DNA of 6,677 bases from Methanobacteriota archaeon (GTDB taxonomy: Archaea > Halobacteriota > Methanosarcinia > Methanosarcinales > Methanoperedenaceae). The notes under the pieces are model-generated. The model was not told the DNA's origin and ran no database searches. It worked only from the letters and a program-made list of their open reading frames with translations. Positions 5,455 to 6,677 of the stretch are shown here, one piece after another. The DNA is taken from positions 1 to 6,677 of the forward strand of contig JAHIFK010000202.1 in NCBI GenBank assembly GCA_018900975.1, written 5' to 3'. How positions within the stretch are numbered: position 1 is the stretch's first letter; each line of letters starts with the position of its first letter. Both the position numbers and the translations under genes were made by a program.

Positions 5455-6435
5455 TTATTCGCCTTCCATGAATGGGCTCTTGACACCTGTCAATACTGCC
5501 ATTACACGTACTCTGCCTGTTAACTGGTCATCGACCTTTGCGCCCCAGATAACTCTCTTTGTATTCGGGACTTTGTCCATGATCAATTCTCCAGTGACTG
5601 CGACCTCTTCGAGTGTCATGTCTTCGCCGCCCACGATGTGTATGAGCACGCCGTATGTGGCTGACATATCCGAGATATCAAGCAGCGGCACTGCAAGCGC
5701 CTGTGTGACAGCTTTTATTACCCTGTCTTCTCCGTCGCCTTCGCCAATGCCAATAGATGACACGCCGCCGCGCTCCATGACCGCGCGAAGATCTGCGTAG
5801 TCAAGGTTTATGAGCGATGGTTGAGTAATCGTTTCTGTAATGTTCTTAACGAATGCGCCGACAAGTGCGTTCGCAACTGCAAGTGCTTCTTTCAGCGGGA
5901 GATTCCCTGCTACTTCTCTCAACTTTGAGTTATCGATAACGATGGTTGCGTCGCAGCTCTCGGAGAGCGCCTGAATTGCCTCTCTTGCTTTTTCTCTCCT
6001 GAATTGTTCGATCTTGAATGGGATCGTGACGCATGCGATCGTGAGTGCTCCAAGTTCTCTTGTAACTTCAGAAACTACGGGTATCGCTCCCGTGCCTGTT
6101 CCTCCACCCAATCCGGCTACAAGGAAAACAAGATTTGCTCCCTCTAATTCAGCTTTTATTTCTGCAAGGTTCTCTTTTGTCGCCTGGGCACCCATTTCGG
6201 GGTATCCGCCGCACCCATGTCCCTTACATAATTTCTCACCGAGCAAAATCAATTTATCCGCTTTACACATTGTACTTAGATGATTTACATCAGTGTTAGC
6301 TGCAATTATCCTGCCGCCGGCCATTCCTTTTTCTGCTATCCAAGTCGTAATATTACATCCTGCGCCACCAAGCCCGACTACGGCCACAGATGGTTTTGAG
6401 GTTTTCACAAGCTCTGCTAACTTTTCGTTAATCAT
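5455..6435 (-). CDS. ftsZ: Cell division GTPase FtsZ
   Basis: Tubulin-like GTPase that forms the cytokinetic ring at mid-cell. The 326-residue protein has the P-loop-side motif VVGLGGAGCN (19-28), the tubulin signature AGLGGGTGTGAIPV (107-120), QFRREKAREAI (144-154) near the nucleotide, and the catalytic synergy loop NLDYADLRAVM (210-220) with N210, D212 and D215. The GTPase core is therefore complete and probably active. The protein stops at SPFMEGE right after the C-terminal core domain, with no disordered linker or membrane-anchor-binding peptide. Five cysteines are notable: C27 in the GAGCN loop, C57, C70, C75 (in LCKGHGCGGY) and C135. ATG 6435 has AAGGAGG ten bases upstream of the spacer CTAATAATAT. 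Archaea usually have FtsZ1 and FtsZ2; I cannot assign this one with confidence. Confidence 0.93.
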   Translation of the reverse strand: MINEKLAELVKTSKPSVAVVGLGGAGCNITTWIAEKGMAGGRIIAANTDVNHLSTMCKADKLILLGEKLCKGHGCGGYPEMGAQATKENLAEIKAELEGANLVFLVAGLGGGTGTGAIPVVSEVTRELGALTIACVTIPFKIEQFRREKAREAIQALSESCDATIVIDNSKLREVAGNLPLKEALAVANALVGAFVKNITETITQPSLINLDYADLRAVMERGGVSSIGIGEGDGEDRVIKAVTQALAVPLLDISDMSATYGVLIHIVGGEDMTLEEVAVTGELIMDKVPNTKRVIWGAKVDDQLTGRVRVMAVLTGVKSPFMEGE

Positions 6436-6483
6436 ATATTATTAGCCTCCTTGATTAAAATTGTGGCTACTATCTTTACACCT

Positions 6484-6500
6484 TTTAAGTATATAGTATT
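6484..6500 (-). promoter_or_regulatory. ftsZ: Probable TATA box of ftsZ
   Basis: On the minus strand TACTATATACTTAAAAGG lies about 55 bases before the ftsZ ATG. With the usual 25-base distance the transcript would start near 6465, leaving a leader of about 30 bases that contains the strong AAGGAGG ribosome site. ftsZ can thus be transcribed independently of the upstream cdhE-like gene. Confidence 0.45.
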
Positions 6501-6504
6501 ATTG

Positions 6505-6531
6505 ATAAACCATGCTGTAATCACGGTTTAT
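6505..6531 (-). terminator. Weak hairpin overlapping the stop codon of the cdhE-like gene
   Basis: ATAAACC (6505-6511) and GGTTTAT (6525-6531) form a perfect 7-bp stem with a 13-base loop. Its left part on the minus strand overlaps the TAA stop at 6530-6528. No strong U tract follows. It could slow read-through or protect the 3' end; the evidence is only the stem. Confidence 0.25.
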
Positions 6532-6677
6532 TTCTGTTTTGGAGGCCAGTTTTTTTCCATCCAGCCTGGGATTCTGCCAGAGTCAGGAGGACCTATCATC
6601 ACACGAAGTCCTGTCACATCCTCCACATCTCCCTGAAGCCGCGCAGCAAGACCGGGTAAGATCAATGTACTGTGCGT
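6528..6677 (-). CDS. cdhE: C-terminal end of probable acetyl-CoA decarbonylase/synthase gamma subunit (partial)
   Basis: Only the last 49 codons lie in the window; the gene runs off the right edge. The visible peptide contains LILPGLAARLQGDVEDVTG, then RVMIGPPDSGRIPGW, and ends in EKNWPPKQK. This matches, from memory, the C-terminal corrinoid-domain pattern of the CODH/ACS corrinoid iron-sulfur protein large subunit (xxIPGLAAxLxGxIEExxGxxVxVGPxDSxxIP). That protein carries the methyl group between tetrahydromethanopterin and the acetyl-CoA synthase centre. cdhE is usually the last gene of the cdh operon in Methanosarcina-type archaea, which fits a gene followed by a stop-overlapping hairpin and a new ftsZ promoter. 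The related delta subunit is a less likely alternative. Confidence 0.65.
   Translation of the reverse strand, partial: THSTLILPGLAARLQGDVEDVTGLRVMIGPPDSGRIPGWMEKNWPPKQK

Noticed and set aside
6451..6636. 61-codon plus-strand open frame
   Set aside because: It crosses the ftsZ promoter and lies antisense to the cdhE-like end; no homology or ribosome site.

Overview
The window looks archaeal, most likely from a methanogen-related euryarchaeon of the Methanosarcinales / Methanoperedens type. Four things point there. There is a complete tiaS, an archaea-specific tRNA-modifying enzyme. A partial gene resembles the end of an acetyl-CoA decarbonylase/synthase corrinoid subunit. Several genes have archaeal TATA boxes about 25-30 bases from their starts, with apparently leaderless transcripts. 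One spacer carries ACAGGAT- and ATCCGTG-type repeats that I associate with this group. Lineage is inferred from gene content and style, not from any database comparison.

Layout. Bases 1-319 hold a gene junction: two small hairpins (53-92) abut the 3' part of a dCTP deaminase/dUTPase-family gene that has lost its front. Bases 320-572 carry a decayed minus-strand reading frame that needs a frameshift to read through. A short piece of it recurs at 1706-1732, on the other side of the next module. Bases 573-1676 are a HEPN/MNT toxin-antitoxin-type pair behind a 40-base tandemly duplicated palindromic operator with an embedded TATA box. nadE (1796-2557) then runs toward tiaS (2707-3942, minus); the spacer holds a large imperfect hairpin and a second short-repeat cluster. 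tiaS diverges from a HTH regulator (4032-4997), which is followed by a cupin gene (5024-5383). The cupin gene converges on ftsZ (5455-6435, minus), with a perfect 9-bp hairpin between them. The window ends in the 3' end of a probable cdhE (6528-6677, minus), upstream of ftsZ.

Function. The right two thirds is housekeeping: NAD synthesis, decoding of AUA codons through agmatidine-modified tRNA-Ile2, cell division, C1/acetyl-CoA metabolism, and a conserved archaeal regulator. The left third is accessory and looks rearranged: a truncated dcd with a possible transposon end, a decayed gene present as two remnants, and a HEPN/MNT module between them. The most interesting signals are the duplicated operator, the remnant repeats flanking the toxin-antitoxin pair, the lack of the usual HEPN RNase motif, and an apparent internal duplication in the HTH regulator.
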